Assembly: GCA_963778375.1 (NCBI GenBank)
Contig: CAVZTX010000038.1
Span: 62,001 to 126,000 of the forward strand
Length of the DNA: 64,000 nt
Source of the DNA: CAVZTX01 sp963778375
GTDB taxonomy: Bacteria; Chloroflexota; Ktedonobacteria; Ktedonobacterales; Ktedonobacteraceae
Direction: 5' to 3'
A program made the position numbers and the translations under genes. Position 1 is the first letter of the stretch. Every line of letters starts with the position of its first letter. Under the pieces are notes generated by a model that had not been told where the DNA came from, searched no databases, and was given only the letters and a program-made list of their open reading frames with translations. This document shows positions 47,020-57,700 of the stretch, in pieces.

Positions 47020-47058
47020 GAAGATACATACAAATCCTATAGAATAGGAGATACCTTT

Positions 47059-49644
47059 ATGAAAGTAGAGCGATTCACCGACAAAGCCCGCGAAGCTGTA
47101 AGTGAAGCAAGTGAATTAGCCAAGCAAAATAACAACAGTCAAATCGAAGTTGAACATCTTCTAGCCACCCTTCTCAATCAGGAAGGTGGTGTGGTACAGC
47201 AGATCATTGCAAAAGTAGATGGCAACCTCGCTGCGGCACAGCGTATGATCAACACTGACCTTGAGCGCATGCCGCATGTCTACGGTGGCAGCGAACCGAG
47301 CATCTCGCCGAGACTACGCAAGGTTCTCGAAGACGCCTGGCGTGAAATGAGCAACTTCCACGATGAATACCTCAGCGTAGAGCACCTGCTCCTTGCCATG
47401 TTCAACGTAAAAGACGGCTCTGTACAGCAAGTATTGAAGGCCGCTGGACTCACGCGTGACCTCGTACTAAAAGCCCTCACCTCCATTCGCGGAGCGCAGC
47501 GCGTCACAGACCAGAATCCAGAAGGCAAATATCAGGCCCTGGAAAAGTATGGCCGCAATCTAACCCAATTGGCCGAGCAAGGCAAGCTTGATCCCGTCAT
47601 CGGACGAGACGAAGAGATTCGCCGAGTCATTCAGGTGCTCAGCCGCCGCACAAAGAATAACCCCGTCCTGATTGGCGAACCTGGCGTCGGCAAAACTGCC
47701 ATCGTTGAAGGATTGGCCCAGCGCATCGTGCGCGGAGACGTGCCCAAAACCCTGGCCGACAAGCAGGTCGTCACGCTTGATCTGGGTGCATTGGTTGCCG
47801 GTGCCAAGTTTCGCGGCGAGTTCGAGGAACGCCTGAAGGCCGTGCTCAAAGAAGTGACAAGCGCCGAGGGTGGCATTATCCTTTTCATCGACGAACTGCA
47901 TACTCTCGTAGGCGCGGGAGCCGCCGAAGGCGCGATGGACGCCTCCAATATGCTCAAACCCATGCTGGCACGTGGCGAACTACACTGCATCGGCGCAACC
48001 ACCCTCGATGAGTATCGCAAGCATATCGAGAAAGATGCCGCCTTGGAGCGCCGTTTCCAACCCGTTATGGTCGATCAACCCACAGTTGAGGATACCATCA
48101 GCATTCTGCGCGGCCTGAAATCGCGCTACGAAGTACATCATGGCGTGCGTATCCAGGATAGTGCACTGGTTGCCGCCGCCATCCTCTCCAATCGCTACAT
48201 CACCGACCGTTTTCTGCCCGACAAGGCCATCGACTTGGTCGACGAAGCCGCCAGCCATCGTCGTGTGGAGCTGGACAGCACACCCACCGAGATTGATGCA
48301 CTGGACCGTCGCATTCGTCAATTGCAGGTAGAACAAGAGGCGCTGAAGAAGGAAACCGACTCTGCTAGCCGTGAACGACGCTCCAAAGTAGAGCAAGAAA
48401 TTGCCAATCTGAACGAGCAATTACACAGCTTACGCCTCTCCCTCGAGCGCGAACGCGAGCCCGTAGAAGAAATTCGCCGCCTCAAGAAGCAACTCGAACA
48501 GGCTCAGGTAGAACTGGAAAAGGCCGAACGCGAATACGACTATGGAAAAATGGCGGAACTCAGCCACGGCACTATTCCAAAGCTTGAGCAGCGCATTCAT
48601 GAGATGGAAGCCAAACTGACCGACATCAAAAGCTCACGTATGCTCAAAGAAGAGGTAGACGCTGAGGACATTGCGGAAATCGTCTCCAAGTGGACGCACA
48701 TTCCCGTTTCTAAGCTGATGGAAGCAGAGGTACAGAAGCTGCTTACGATGGAGGATCGCCTGCGCGAGCGCGTCGTTGGGCAGGAACTGGCATTGCAGAT
48801 CGTCTCAGATGCCATTCGTCGTTCCCGTGCTGGTCTGCAAGACCCCAATCGTCCTTTAGCCAGCTTCATCTTCCTTGGCCCAACCGGTGTTGGTAAGACC
48901 GAACTGGCACGAGCGCTGGCCGAATTTCTATTCGATGACGAACAGGCCATCGTGCGTATCGACATGTCAGAGTACATGGAGAAGCACAGCGTTTCTCGCC
49001 TGATTGGTGCCCCTCCAGGCTACGTAGGTTACGAAGAAGGAGGCCAGTTAACCGAGGCCGTGCGCCGTCGTCCCTACAGCGTCGTTCTCTTCGACGAGAT
49101 CGAAAAAGCCGCGCCTGAAGTCTTCAACGTCCTGCTGCAACTGCTCGACGATGGTCGCCTGACCGATGGCCAGGGTCGTACCGTTGATTTCAAGAATACC
49201 GTGATCATCATGACAAGCAATGTTGGTAATACCTGGTTGAGCGAGTTCGATGCCGGAGATGAAGATAAGGAGCAGCGCGAGGTTCGCCAGAAGCTGCGTG
49301 AAGAAGGCTTCCGTCCAGAGTTCATCAACCGTATCGACGAGGTTATCATCTTCCACCGCATCACGCGCGATCAGATGAAGAACATCGTTAATATCCAGAT
49401 CAACCGTTTGCGTCCACGCCTTGCGGAACGCCATATCACCCTGCACCTCAGCGATGCCGCTATCGATTTCCTTGCTCGCGAAGGCTATGACCAACAATTT
49501 GGTGCACGTCCACTCAAGCGCGTCATCCAAAAAGAAGTTGAGAACCGCCTCGCCCGTGGCCTCCTCGAAGGCACCATCCGCGATGGTGACACCGTCGAAA
49601 TCGACGAGCAAAACGGAAAACTGATCCTGGAAACCGTGAGGTAA
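47059..49644 (+). CDS. clpB: ATP-dependent disaggregase chaperone
   Basis: ClpB threads aggregated proteins with DnaK. The 861-residue protein has the N domain (~1-145, double Clp repeat), AAA-1 with GEPGVGKTAIVEGLAQRI near 207 and LFIDELHTLVGAGAAEGAMD, the coiled-coil M domain (~405-525), and AAA-2 with FLGPTGVGKTELARALA near 607 and LFDEIEKA. It ends LARGLLEGTIRDGDTVEID. The ATG at 47059 (MKVERFTDKAREAV) follows AATAGGAG; an upstream in-frame ATG at 46966 lies inside the operator and is rejected. Length and motifs are normal. Confidence 0.95.
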   Translation: MKVERFTDKAREAVSEASELAKQNNNSQIEVEHLLATLLNQEGGVVQQIIAKVDGNLAAAQRMINTDLERMPHVYGGSEPSISPRLRKVLEDAWREMSNFHDEYLSVEHLLLAMFNVKDGSVQQVLKAAGLTRDLVLKALTSIRGAQRVTDQNPEGKYQALEKYGRNLTQLAEQGKLDPVIGRDEEIRRVIQVLSRRTKNNPVLIGEPGVGKTAIVEGLAQRIVRGDVPKTLADKQVVTLDLGALVAGAKFRGEFEERLKAVLKEVTSAEGGIILFIDELHTLVGAGAAEGAMDASNMLKPMLARGELHCIGATTLDEYRKHIEKDAALERRFQPVMVDQPTVEDTISILRGLKSRYEVHHGVRIQDSALVAAAILSNRYITDRFLPDKAIDLVDEAASHRRVELDSTPTEIDALDRRIRQLQVEQEALKKETDSASRERRSKVEQEIANLNEQLHSLRLSLEREREPVEEIRRLKKQLEQAQVELEKAEREYDYGKMAELSHGTIPKLEQRIHEMEAKLTDIKSSRMLKEEVDAEDIAEIVSKWTHIPVSKLMEAEVQKLLTMEDRLRERVVGQELALQIVSDAIRRSRAGLQDPNRPLASFIFLGPTGVGKTELARALAEFLFDDEQAIVRIDMSEYMEKHSVSRLIGAPPGYVGYEEGGQLTEAVRRRPYSVVLFDEIEKAAPEVFNVLLQLLDDGRLTDGQGRTVDFKNTVIIMTSNVGNTWLSEFDAGDEDKEQREVRQKLREEGFRPEFINRIDEVIIFHRITRDQMKNIVNIQINRLRPRLAERHITLHLSDAAIDFLAREGYDQQFGARPLKRVIQKEVENRLARGLLEGTIRDGDTVEIDEQNGKLILETVR

Positions 49645-49729
49645 TTCATTCCTACATACCGTAAACCCGCCAAATCCCTGGCCTATTGCTCTCATGCGAG
49701 GCCAGGGGTGGAGCAGGGCTAGGCGACAT

Positions 49730-49754
49730 GTAGGGACAGGCCTTGTGCCCGTCC
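49730..49754 (+). repeat. GTAGGGACAGGCCTTGTG repeat
   Basis: GTAGGGACAGGCCTTGTGCC continues to CGTCC. It is a single copy of the element that is tandemly repeated before gyrB and sits between clpB and the next gene. Confidence 0.7.
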
Positions 49755-49899
49755 GGTGGGGTGGCTGGGCCTGGGGTTGTCCGGTGGATAGTGAGAAGGG
49801 CCTGTCCAGCCCCGTAGCCTTCCTGTATTATCCCAACCAAATGTGGCATAATACATCTTATCGGTCAAACATAAACCGTTTTTAGGAAGAGAACCTCAC

Positions 49900-51279
49900 A
49901 TGCAAATCATCGATGCTCCACAATCAGGCGTACACGAGCATCTCATAAAAACACTCAGTTCGATGATGGTGCAGCTCAACGCCCTGCAAGCCATCACAAA
50001 CACTGAGGCACACGATGCCGCGCCCGACATCTCGACCATACGCAGTAGCCTGACAGCGCTTGAGCAGATGACGCGAGAGGTTCTCTATGAACTCCGTTCA
50101 GCCAGTGACGATACACCTCTACCCGAACTGGTCGGCGTTACCCTTCCCGAGGCCCTCACACGAGCCGTCGAAGATACCGCGGAAACCCTGGTACTTTCCA
50201 GCCGTGTCACCGTTTCCGGTGAAGAACGCACCCTTCCAGACGAAATCGAGCGCCTATTGTATCGCATTGCACGGGAAGCGCTCTTTTCCGTGCAGCAGCA
50301 TGCAGGCGTGCACAGACTACGCTTTATCCTCAACTACGCACGCGACGATATACAAATGAGCATTGAGGACGACGGCACTTCAGCGGAGCAAAACGAAGCG
50401 ACCTCTGATGACAACAATCAAGTTCCCGCCCTCCCATTCCTGGAAACCTCCTCGCCAGCCAATACCATTCTACCCGGCCTGCGCCATCATATCGAACATC
50501 TCGGCGGTTCCCTGGAAGTAACAACCAGCGTTGAGCACGGCACACGGGTGCAGGCGCGAGTCCCGTATGTCCTCCCCACAAATCCAGAGGCTACCACCGT
50601 ACCTCCACAATCAACCTCAACCCCCTCTGCGCTTCTAGAGAACATACGTGTACTGGTGGTAGACAGCCAGGCCGTGACGCGAGCAGGATTACATCGCCTC
50701 CTGGAAAGCTATGCCGACTTAAAGGTAGTAGGCGAGGCTGCGGATGGGGTACAGGCTGTCAGCGAAACCATCGAACTGGGACCACAGGTCGTACTGATGG
50801 ATACGCAGCTTCCCAATGGACAAAGTCTCGAAGCATTGCGCCAGATCAAACAACTCAATCTCAACACGCAGGTCTTGTTGCTTTCTGCCCAGGACCGCGA
50901 AGAATATCTCTATGAAACACTACGAGCAGGCGCAGGTGGCTACGTCCTCAAAGACATCGCCCCCGATGAACTCGCTCAGGCCGTGCGAGCAGTCGCTCGC
51001 GGCGAAGTCCTCGTACAGCCCCAGCTCGCTGGACGCCTACTCTCACGCTTTGGCAGGCAATCCCGTGCAGACTACCTCCACGAATCCCTCACAGCCCGCG
51101 AAAAGGAAGTGCTCCGCCTCCTGGCACGTGGCCTTCGTAATAAAGAAATAGCCGCCCGCCTACAAGTAAGCGAGCGGACCGTCAATTTCCACCTTGCCAA
51201 CATCTATCAAAAACTCAACGTCTCCGGCCGCACCGAAGCCCTCAGCAAAGCCCTCGAACAAGGCCTAATAACCGCCTAA
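49900..51279 (+). CDS. histidine-kinase-like/NarL response-regulator fusion protein
   Basis: This is a 459-residue cytoplasmic protein. Residues ~10-75 form a helical dimerisation region with a possible phospho-acceptor (GVHEHLIKTLSSMMVQLNAL). Residues ~100-230 are a HATPase fold of the NarX/DesK kind: REALFSVQQHAGV in place of the N-box, IEDDGTS (G1) and LRHHIEHLGGSLEV (G2). REC at ~248-365 shows VVDSQAVTRAG and VVLMDTQLPNG with the phospho-Asp, and a LuxR-type HTH at ~390-455 shows LTAREKEVLRLLARGLRNKE. The Asn of the N-box is missing, so ATP binding may be weak. No sensor or membrane segment is present. Confidence 0.82.
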   Translation: MQIIDAPQSGVHEHLIKTLSSMMVQLNALQAITNTEAHDAAPDISTIRSSLTALEQMTREVLYELRSASDDTPLPELVGVTLPEALTRAVEDTAETLVLSSRVTVSGEERTLPDEIERLLYRIAREALFSVQQHAGVHRLRFILNYARDDIQMSIEDDGTSAEQNEATSDDNNQVPALPFLETSSPANTILPGLRHHIEHLGGSLEVTTSVEHGTRVQARVPYVLPTNPEATTVPPQSTSTPSALLENIRVLVVDSQAVTRAGLHRLLESYADLKVVGEAADGVQAVSETIELGPQVVLMDTQLPNGQSLEALRQIKQLNLNTQVLLLSAQDREEYLYETLRAGAGGYVLKDIAPDELAQAVRAVARGEVLVQPQLAGRLLSRFGRQSRADYLHESLTAREKEVLRLLARGLRNKEIAARLQVSERTVNFHLANIYQKLNVSGRTEALSKALEQGLITA

Positions 51280-51323
51280 AACAACTACACCAACGACCAC
51301 ACACCGAACCGCCTCCGTATATC

Positions 51324-51348
51324 GTAGGGGCACCCCTTGCGAGTGCCC
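51324..51348 (+). repeat. GTAGGGGCACCCC palindromic repeat
   Basis: GTAGGGGCACCCCTTGCGAG continues to TGCCC and is preceded by CCGTATATC. It lies between convergent genes and is a dispersed family member. Confidence 0.65.
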
Positions 51349-51370
51349 TGGTGGCCTGCTTACTTTCCTG

Positions 51371-52276
51371 CTACGGCTTGAGAATGCCAGCACGCCACGT
51401 ATCAACCTCATGCTTCAAAGATGCAATATATGCAGCCTCGTCGTTATGATCACTCGTGGGTGCATATTTAGGAATGATTTGATCAACAGTCACGCGTCCC
51501 CAGTACGCAACATACAGATTGCGAATCAACTTGTACCACTGCTCAAAACCATCTTCCCAGCTATACATCTGCGCGTATCCCCCCCGGTCCTGATCTATGC
51601 AAGGGCGATCGGGAATGCAGCGCAGATTACCAAGCGACAATGTAGCCCGTGCCTCACCGGTAGTACCAAACAAGCTCTCATGCATAAAGAAGGCAAGCGC
51701 GTAAACAGGATCAATGCCGTACTTCACGCCATCATCATACATTGCCTGCCCTTTGCCTGCCGCGGGCGAGTTGTAGCTTGTGAGCACCTGGTTGATAAAA
51801 TCCGCGCTAATCGTAGGTGGACCAAGCACTGAATAAGATCCACTCGACGTCGGAACCGCCGTTTTAGCAGGAATAGGCCCACTGCTGTTCTCCCACAGCT
51901 TGATATTCTCGAGCGAACCTCCTACTTGAATAGGAAATGCCTGCCCGCCCTGGAACGTAACGACTTGCGGGTCTCCCTTTCGCTGAAATGCCCCTGCTGA
52001 TAGCAGCACAAGCAAAAAGATAATTCCACATCCAGTACAGATAATAACCAGATTAATCCACGAAAGATGCCGCGTAAGTGGGTGTTCACCCACCTTGAAA
52101 GTCGGAATGCCGGTATTCGTTACCAGTGCGCGGGTTGTAGGCAATGCCTCTGTTCTACGTTCCTCTTCCTCATCTCCTACCAACGACAGATCACGTGTAG
52201 CACGACGCTTGGGAATGGAAAATTGGGTAGGCTCTCGCAGTGTGGGTTTCTCTCCGTAGCTACTACCACGGGCCAT
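51371..52276 (-). CDS. membrane-anchored glucosaminidase-like protein
   Basis: This 301-residue protein has a cytoplasmic N-terminal tail (~1-70), one helix (WINLVIICTGCGIIFLLVLLSAG, ~72-95), a linker and a C-terminal lysozyme-like domain of the mannosyl-glycoprotein endo-beta-N-acetylglucosaminidase family. FINQVLTSYNSPAAGKGQAM begins the domain. ALAFFMHESLFGTTGEA contains the likely catalytic Glu, and LGNLRC and WEDGFEQWYKLI close the site. It probably trims peptidoglycan outside the membrane. The ATG follows AAGGAGGTAGCC. Confidence 0.8.
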   Translation of the reverse strand: MARGSSYGEKPTLREPTQFSIPKRRATRDLSLVGDEEEERRTEALPTTRALVTNTGIPTFKVGEHPLTRHLSWINLVIICTGCGIIFLLVLLSAGAFQRKGDPQVVTFQGGQAFPIQVGGSLENIKLWENSSGPIPAKTAVPTSSGSYSVLGPPTISADFINQVLTSYNSPAAGKGQAMYDDGVKYGIDPVYALAFFMHESLFGTTGEARATLSLGNLRCIPDRPCIDQDRGGYAQMYSWEDGFEQWYKLIRNLYVAYWGRVTVDQIIPKYAPTSDHNDEAAYIASLKHEVDTWRAGILKP

Positions 52277-52487
52277 TGGCTACCTCCTTCAAGAACATAT
52301 GTTCATGTTCCACTAGTGTACCACAAAACGCTACCCCCACACAAGTAGCCATATCTTCCTTGCACCTTTCACAAGCAAAAATACACACCCTGACACCATT
52401 TGAAATGGTACCCAAAGAGCCATGACCCTGTCAAGTGTCCTGGCCCTCTGCTCTCAACTAGACCATAGTATATCATATTCCTTTAAT

Positions 52488-52522
52488 AAAAAACCTCCCC
52501 GTGTAAGCACCACGAGGAGGTC
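52488..52522 (-). terminator. rho-independent terminator of the sigma/anti-sigma operon
   Basis: On the minus strand, ACCTCCTCGTGG and CACGGGGAGGT form a strong hairpin directly followed by a run of six T. It lies 14 nt after the stop of the 491-residue gene. Confidence 0.8.
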
Positions 52523-52535
52523 CTGACCATGCTAC

Positions 52536-54011
52536 TTAACTACACATCCCCGTCGGCGCAACCAATGGAGAAGTCAGTGAATTAGGAGCAGTCACCTGAA
52601 TACCACCCAACCCAGGATAGGTATGATCCGCAGGCAACGCCCCACTCCATGTAAATGTATAGGTTCCAACAGTCTGTCCCGGACTGAAGGTGATGCTCGC
52701 CGGAGTAGACCCACGCCCATTGTTGACCGTATACGTGAACTGCACTATTCCACCAGGGCTATTGGCCGCGACATAAATCGTCGCCGTATACGTCACAACG
52801 ACCTGAGTACCACACGCGATCCCTTGAATGGATGCAGGGCTGACCGCCATAGTGACCTTCGTCACCTGAAACGCCGCCGAAGCTGTGCATTGTCCCGTTG
52901 GCGCAACCAGTTGAGAAACCAGTGAATTGGGACTGGTCACCTCGATACCCCCGCCTTCAGGATACGTATGGTCGGGTGGCAACGCCCCACTCCAGGTGAA
53001 CGTATACGTCTTCGTCGTCTCCCCTGGATTGAAGCTAATACTCGCCGGGTTCTGACCACGCCCATTGTTCACCGTGTAATAGAACTGGACCGTGCCACCT
53101 GGGCTATTAGGTGCAACGTGGAAGGTAGCTGTGTACGTCACAACTGCCTGAGTACCACATGCCAACCCCGCGATAGATGTAGGGCTGACCGCCATATCAA
53201 CCTTTGTCACCTGGAACGCCGCCGGTGAGCATTGCCCAGTTGGCGCAACCAGTGGAGAAGTCAGTGAATTGGGACTCGTTACCTGCACACCTCCTGGCCC
53301 AGGATACGTATGGTCGAGAGGTAACGCACCATTCCATGTAAAGCTGTAAGATTTCTCGGTCTCCCCTGGATTGAACTGGATGCTGGCTGGGGTTTCACCA
53401 CGCCCATTATTGACCGTGTAATTGAACTGGACAGTACCGCCAACGCTATTCGGCCTCACGTGGAAGGTCGCCGTATACGTCACAGTCATGTTCGTGCCGC
53501 AGGCAACGCCCGCAATCGATCCAGGTGATACCGCCATACTGACCGAAGTGACCTTCAATGGCACACGAGCAGGTACTACCGTTGGTACTGGACGAGGAGA
53601 GCTAGTACCTCCATTATGTCGAACTGCGTAAAAAACAATAGCCATACTGCCAACCAGGGCTACCAGGAAAACGGCCGCCGCCAATACACCGAGTCGCTGC
53701 ATCAGCGAAGTGCGCCGTGAGGGTGTTCCACGCCTGATACCCATACCTCTGGCATCATATTGCATTTGAGGATTTTGCATAGGTTTCTCTTTCTTATTTT
53801 CTTGTATATTTTGTTTCAAAGAAGTTGCGCCTGCAATGCGGTTCCACATGCGATCGAGTGTCTCTTGCTCCTGCTTGGCATCAGACTGGTAAAAGCTGCG
53901 TAGATACGCCAATGCTTCGGCATCTCTACGATCCCCTTTCTGAAATTGGCTTATACGCTCAATCTGTCTGTCTACTTCTTCAGGTGAAAAAAACTCATCA
54001 TGCTCAGCCAC
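52536..54011 (-). CDS. anti-sigma-like membrane protein with three extracellular Ig-like repeats
   Basis: This is a 491-residue protein. Residues 1-105 are cytoplasmic (FFSPEEVDRQIERISQFQKG...), the helix RLGVLAAAVFLVALVGSMAIVFYAV is at ~106-130, and three repeats of ~112 residues fill 152-491. Each repeat contains MAVSP-S-I-G-ACGT, VTYTATFHV, VQFxYTVNNGRG, PASIxFxPGxT, HTYPxxGGxxVTxPNSL and SPLVAPTGQC. Two cysteines per unit may form a disulfide. Its start overlaps the stop of an ECF sigma gene by 8 nt, so it probably sequesters that factor and senses something outside the cell. Its exact class of sensor is not recognised. Confidence 0.78.
   Translation of the reverse strand: MAEHDEFFSPEEVDRQIERISQFQKGDRRDAEALAYLRSFYQSDAKQEQETLDRMWNRIAGATSLKQNIQENKKEKPMQNPQMQYDARGMGIRRGTPSRRTSLMQRLGVLAAAVFLVALVGSMAIVFYAVRHNGGTSSPRPVPTVVPARVPLKVTSVSMAVSPGSIAGVACGTNMTVTYTATFHVRPNSVGGTVQFNYTVNNGRGETPASIQFNPGETEKSYSFTWNGALPLDHTYPGPGGVQVTSPNSLTSPLVAPTGQCSPAAFQVTKVDMAVSPTSIAGLACGTQAVVTYTATFHVAPNSPGGTVQFYYTVNNGRGQNPASISFNPGETTKTYTFTWSGALPPDHTYPEGGGIEVTSPNSLVSQLVAPTGQCTASAAFQVTKVTMAVSPASIQGIACGTQVVVTYTATIYVAANSPGGIVQFTYTVNNGRGSTPASITFSPGQTVGTYTFTWSGALPADHTYPGLGGIQVTAPNSLTSPLVAPTGMCS
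52537..53560 (-). repeat. three tandem ~340-bp coding repeats
   Basis: The extracellular part of the anti-sigma-like gene is three consecutive units, about 53560-53220, 53219-52870 and 52869-52537. They are similar at both nucleotide and protein level, which indicates recent duplication or gene conversion. Confidence 0.8.
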
Positions 54012-54555
54012 GTTCCTGCTCCTCCCTTCCTCGTCGATAGATTTTCCGTAACAGATTTAAGCTGCGTGAGAGCGTGACGCGCACAACGTTTTCGTGCTTT
54101 CCCAACATGGTCGCAATCTCACTACCGGATAAACCCTGACCAAAGCGCATGCGTAAAATCTGCTGTTGAAGCGGGGGCAAGCTTTGCAGGTGTGCATACA
54201 AATCCATATAATCTTCTTGCCGCAAGGCACTATATTCCGGACTGAACATCTCATCTTCAAAAAGACCTTCAGCAGCGGAATCGAGGGTCACGCTTTGGCG
54301 AGTTTTCGCTTTCCGGTAAGCATCGATCACTTTGTTGCGCGTCACTCGCCAGAGCCACAATTGCTGCTCTTTCTCCGAGAGCATGGCAAATTTTACATGT
54401 TCAAGAGCCGCCACGAATACTTCCACCACTAGGTCTTCCGCGTCTTCTGGTGAGGGAAGGTGCATACGGACATAGCTAAGCATACCCGGTGCGTATTTTC
54501 TGTACAGGAGAGCCATTTCCGGCTCTACCTGTGCTGTATACCTGTCTGCTTGCAT
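54004..54555 (-). CDS. ECF sigma-70 family factor
   Basis: This 183-residue ECF sigma factor has region 2 at YRKYAPGMLSYVRMHLPSPEDAEDLVVEVFVAALEH with LWRVTRNKVIDAYRKAK. Region 4 is LPPLQQQILRMRFGQGLSGSEIATMLGKHENVVRVTLSRSL. The ATG follows CGAGGGAAATC. It overlaps the anti-sigma-like gene, and the pair ends at a clear terminator. It is a different group from the factor at 27615. Confidence 0.9.
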   Translation of the reverse strand: MQADRYTAQVEPEMALLYRKYAPGMLSYVRMHLPSPEDAEDLVVEVFVAALEHVKFAMLSEKEQQLWLWRVTRNKVIDAYRKAKTRQSVTLDSAAEGLFEDEMFSPEYSALRQEDYMDLYAHLQSLPPLQQQILRMRFGQGLSGSEIATMLGKHENVVRVTLSRSLNLLRKIYRRGREEQERG

Positions 54556-54795
54556 GATTTCCCTCGTATTGTTTGAGTACTCACCTTAACTATCGTTTGA
54601 CATAACAAAATATTACATAAAATGTCAGGCAATTGATAGAGCTTGTTTCCGTTGCTTATCTTTTCTTCCCTTTTCCCTCACCCACTTGCTTCCCACCCTA
54701 CCCGCTGAACGAGTTATTCGCTATAATATAAACCACCACATCCATCGTATCTCGTCACATATATGAGACATTCTCGTCTCCTCCAAAGGGGTATC

Positions 54796-57700
54796 ATGGC
54801 TGAGCAACTCAACATCATCATTGTTCCACATACACATTGGGATCGCGAGTGGTATCAGACGTTCCAGCAGTTTCGCATGCGCCTCGTCCACACCGTTGAT
54901 ACCTTGCTTGACATTCTACAGCGCGACCCCAACTTCACCCACTTCATGCTCGATGGCCAGACCATCGTACTCGATGACTACCTTGAAGTGCGACCAGAAC
55001 AGGAAGAACTGCTGAAACAATATGACACGCGCCGGGCGTATCCAGGTCGGTCCCTGGTACCTCCAACCCGACGAGTTCCTCGTGAGCGGTAAATCACTGA
55101 TTCGTAACCTGCAAATCGGCTTACAACGAGCCGCCGAGTTTGGTGAACCCATGCGCGTCGGCTACGTGCCCGATTGCTTTGGTCATATCGCTCAGTTGCC
55201 GCAGATACTTCAGGGCTTCGGCATCGATAATGCCGTCTTCTGGCGTGGTGTTGGCTCGGAGGCCCACAAAAGTGAGTTCTACTGGGCCGCCCCCGATGGT
55301 ACAACCATTCTGGTCCTTCACCTTGCCGACGCGCGTGGCTATTCCAATGCCGCCCTCATGCCGCTGAAAACGGAAGAATTTGTCACCCGCGTCGAGTTAC
55401 TTACCGCCCCACTTCTGGCAATGACGACCGGCAACACCCTGCTATTTATGAATGGCTCGGATCATCTTGAACCACAGGAGAGTCTGCCGTGGGCCATCGA
55501 ATCGGCAAATAAGCTGCTGGCTCACATCGATCCCGAACGCAAAAAAATACTTACGCGTTACGGTCGAAATGCACATCATGGTAATCCTTGGCAGCTCGAC
55601 AGCATCCATCTTCAGATTGGCACCCTCCCTCAATATATTCAATCTGTCCGCCAGCACATCGAGCAATCCGCAGCGGATGCCGAATCTCCACCACTCCAGA
55701 CGCTCAGTGGTGAGATGCGCAGCAGCCAGCTTGCACACCTCCTGCCCTCCGTTCTCTCGACCCGCATGTGGATCAAGCAACAAAATGCCGCGACCGAACA
55801 CCTGCTCGAACGCTGGGTAGAGCCTCTGACCGCCTGGGCCGGGCAACTCGGCGCTCCCTATCCGCAGGGCCTCGTCAGATTGGCCTGGAAATACCTGTTG
55901 CAGAATCACCCGCACGACAGCATCTGTGGCTGTAGCATCGATCAGGTACATAATGAAAATAAAGTCCGCTTCGCCCAAAGCCAGCAGATCGGCGAGGGCG
56001 TGGTCGCCTCCGCCATGCACAGCATCGTATCCGCAATCAACACCCGCGCTCCTTTCCCTGTGACGCATACAACCCACGAAGCCGTTCCCATCATCGTCTT
56101 TAATCCTGCACCCGGCCCTCGTACAGAAGTAGTGCGTACCGTTGTACAGCTTCCAGGCTCGTTGCGCAACGCGGTAATTGTTGACGAGCGCGGTGAGCGT
56201 ATGCCTTATACCGTCGTCAATCGCTGGCGGCAAGAACTCGGCACCATGCCCATTGGGAAAAACATGCTGACAGCATTCGTGGCGCTGGAAGGACCAGATG
56301 CCGCCAATGATGTTATGCGCATGGCTCAGACCATGATCCCCACTATGCTCGGTCAGGCCCAGGACACCTATGTAATCACCCGTGTTCACGTTGAGTCCAA
56401 CTCGAAGCCAGGTATTGCATCCATCGAAATAATGATCACTCCCCGCGGTCATATCACGGTCAACGAAAAAGAATTGAACGCTGCCGGAAGCCAAATTCTG
56501 GCCCTGTTGCAGCGCGAAGACATCCAGATACTCGAAATTACAGTAGTAGACGAGGCACGAGAAACGATTGAGTTCGTGGCCGCCGATTTGCCAGCCTATG
56601 GCCTCAAAACCTTCTGGCTCTATCCGCGCGGCCTGCACGAGCAAGAACACGCCCCGCTTGCTAGCTCTCTTACCGGTCAACTCGGCGCGAGCAAAGCATC
56701 AACTCACTCCTTCATCGAAAACGAATGGTATCGTGTCGAGGCAAACCCGGAAGATGGCACGCTCACAGTGACCGACAAGCAAAATGGAGCCGTTTTCACA
56801 GGTCTGAACCGTTTTATCGATGGTGGTGACGTGGGCGACCTGTACAACTATTGTCCTCCCGCTCAGGACATACTCGTTAGTGAGCCGGTGGACGAGCCGA
56901 AAATTGAAGTGCTCAGCACCGGTCCTGTACACGCGAGTATGCGCATCAGCGGACGCTGGTTCTTACCCGCTGCCTGCACTCCCAACCGGGATGAGCGTAG
57001 TTCGCGCACCACCCTCTGTCACATCGATACTGAGGTATCACTTGCACCGGGCGTGCGTCGAATTGACATTCACACACGTGTAGAGAATAGGGCAAGAGAT
57101 CATCGATTGCGTGTGATTTTTCCCATACCATATACTGTAGAAAGTGCTGCTGCGGAAGGCACATTTGAGGTACGTTCGCGGCCCGTTGCCCTCCCACGTC
57201 CGCCAGATGTCGCGGAATGGGCGGAGGAACCCGTGAACACCTTCCCACAAAAACGTTTTGTTGACGTGAGTAATGGGACACTTGGGCTAGGTGTCCTCAA
57301 CCGTGGCCTGCCAGAGTACGAGGTAATTCAAAACGGCCCTGGCCTGGCACAAGGACAAATGGCGGTAGCCCTGACGCTGCTGCGCTGTGTCGAATGGCTC
57401 TCGCGTGGCGACCTTGCGACCCGTCGTGGTCATGCAGGCCCAATGGAATACACGCCGGAGGCCCAGTGCCTGGGATACCATGAATTCGACTACGCCCTGG
57501 TGCCACACAGCGGCGATTGGGAGGCAGACGAAGCTCTGGTCCTACGTGAGGCCCAGGCCTTTAATATCCCGCTCAGAGCCGTCGCCGCTGCGCAACACGC
57601 GGGGCAACTTGCTTCCCGAACCGCGCTGATCGAGGTTGAGCCACGCGAGCTGGTCGTCAGCGCTATCAAGCGCGGCAACAACGGGCAGGGTCTGATCGTA

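Larger units (their letters stand above)
46699..47058. other. divergent intergenic region regulator/clpB
   Basis: These 360 bp carry no gene. The right half holds the clpB promoter and the inverted repeat described separately. The left half is AT-rich, with TTGTTACGCAATGT and TATAGT on the minus strand at an unfavourable spacing. Confidence 0.6.

Noticed and set aside
46966..47058. Longer ClpB starting at 46966
   Set aside because: This start lies upstream of the promoter -10 and inside the inverted repeat; MKVERFTDKAREAV at 47059 is the family start and has a ribosome site.
55442..56680. 412-residue frame antisense to the mannosidase
   Set aside because: It is a mirror of GH38 codons; the sense protein has clear catalytic motifs.
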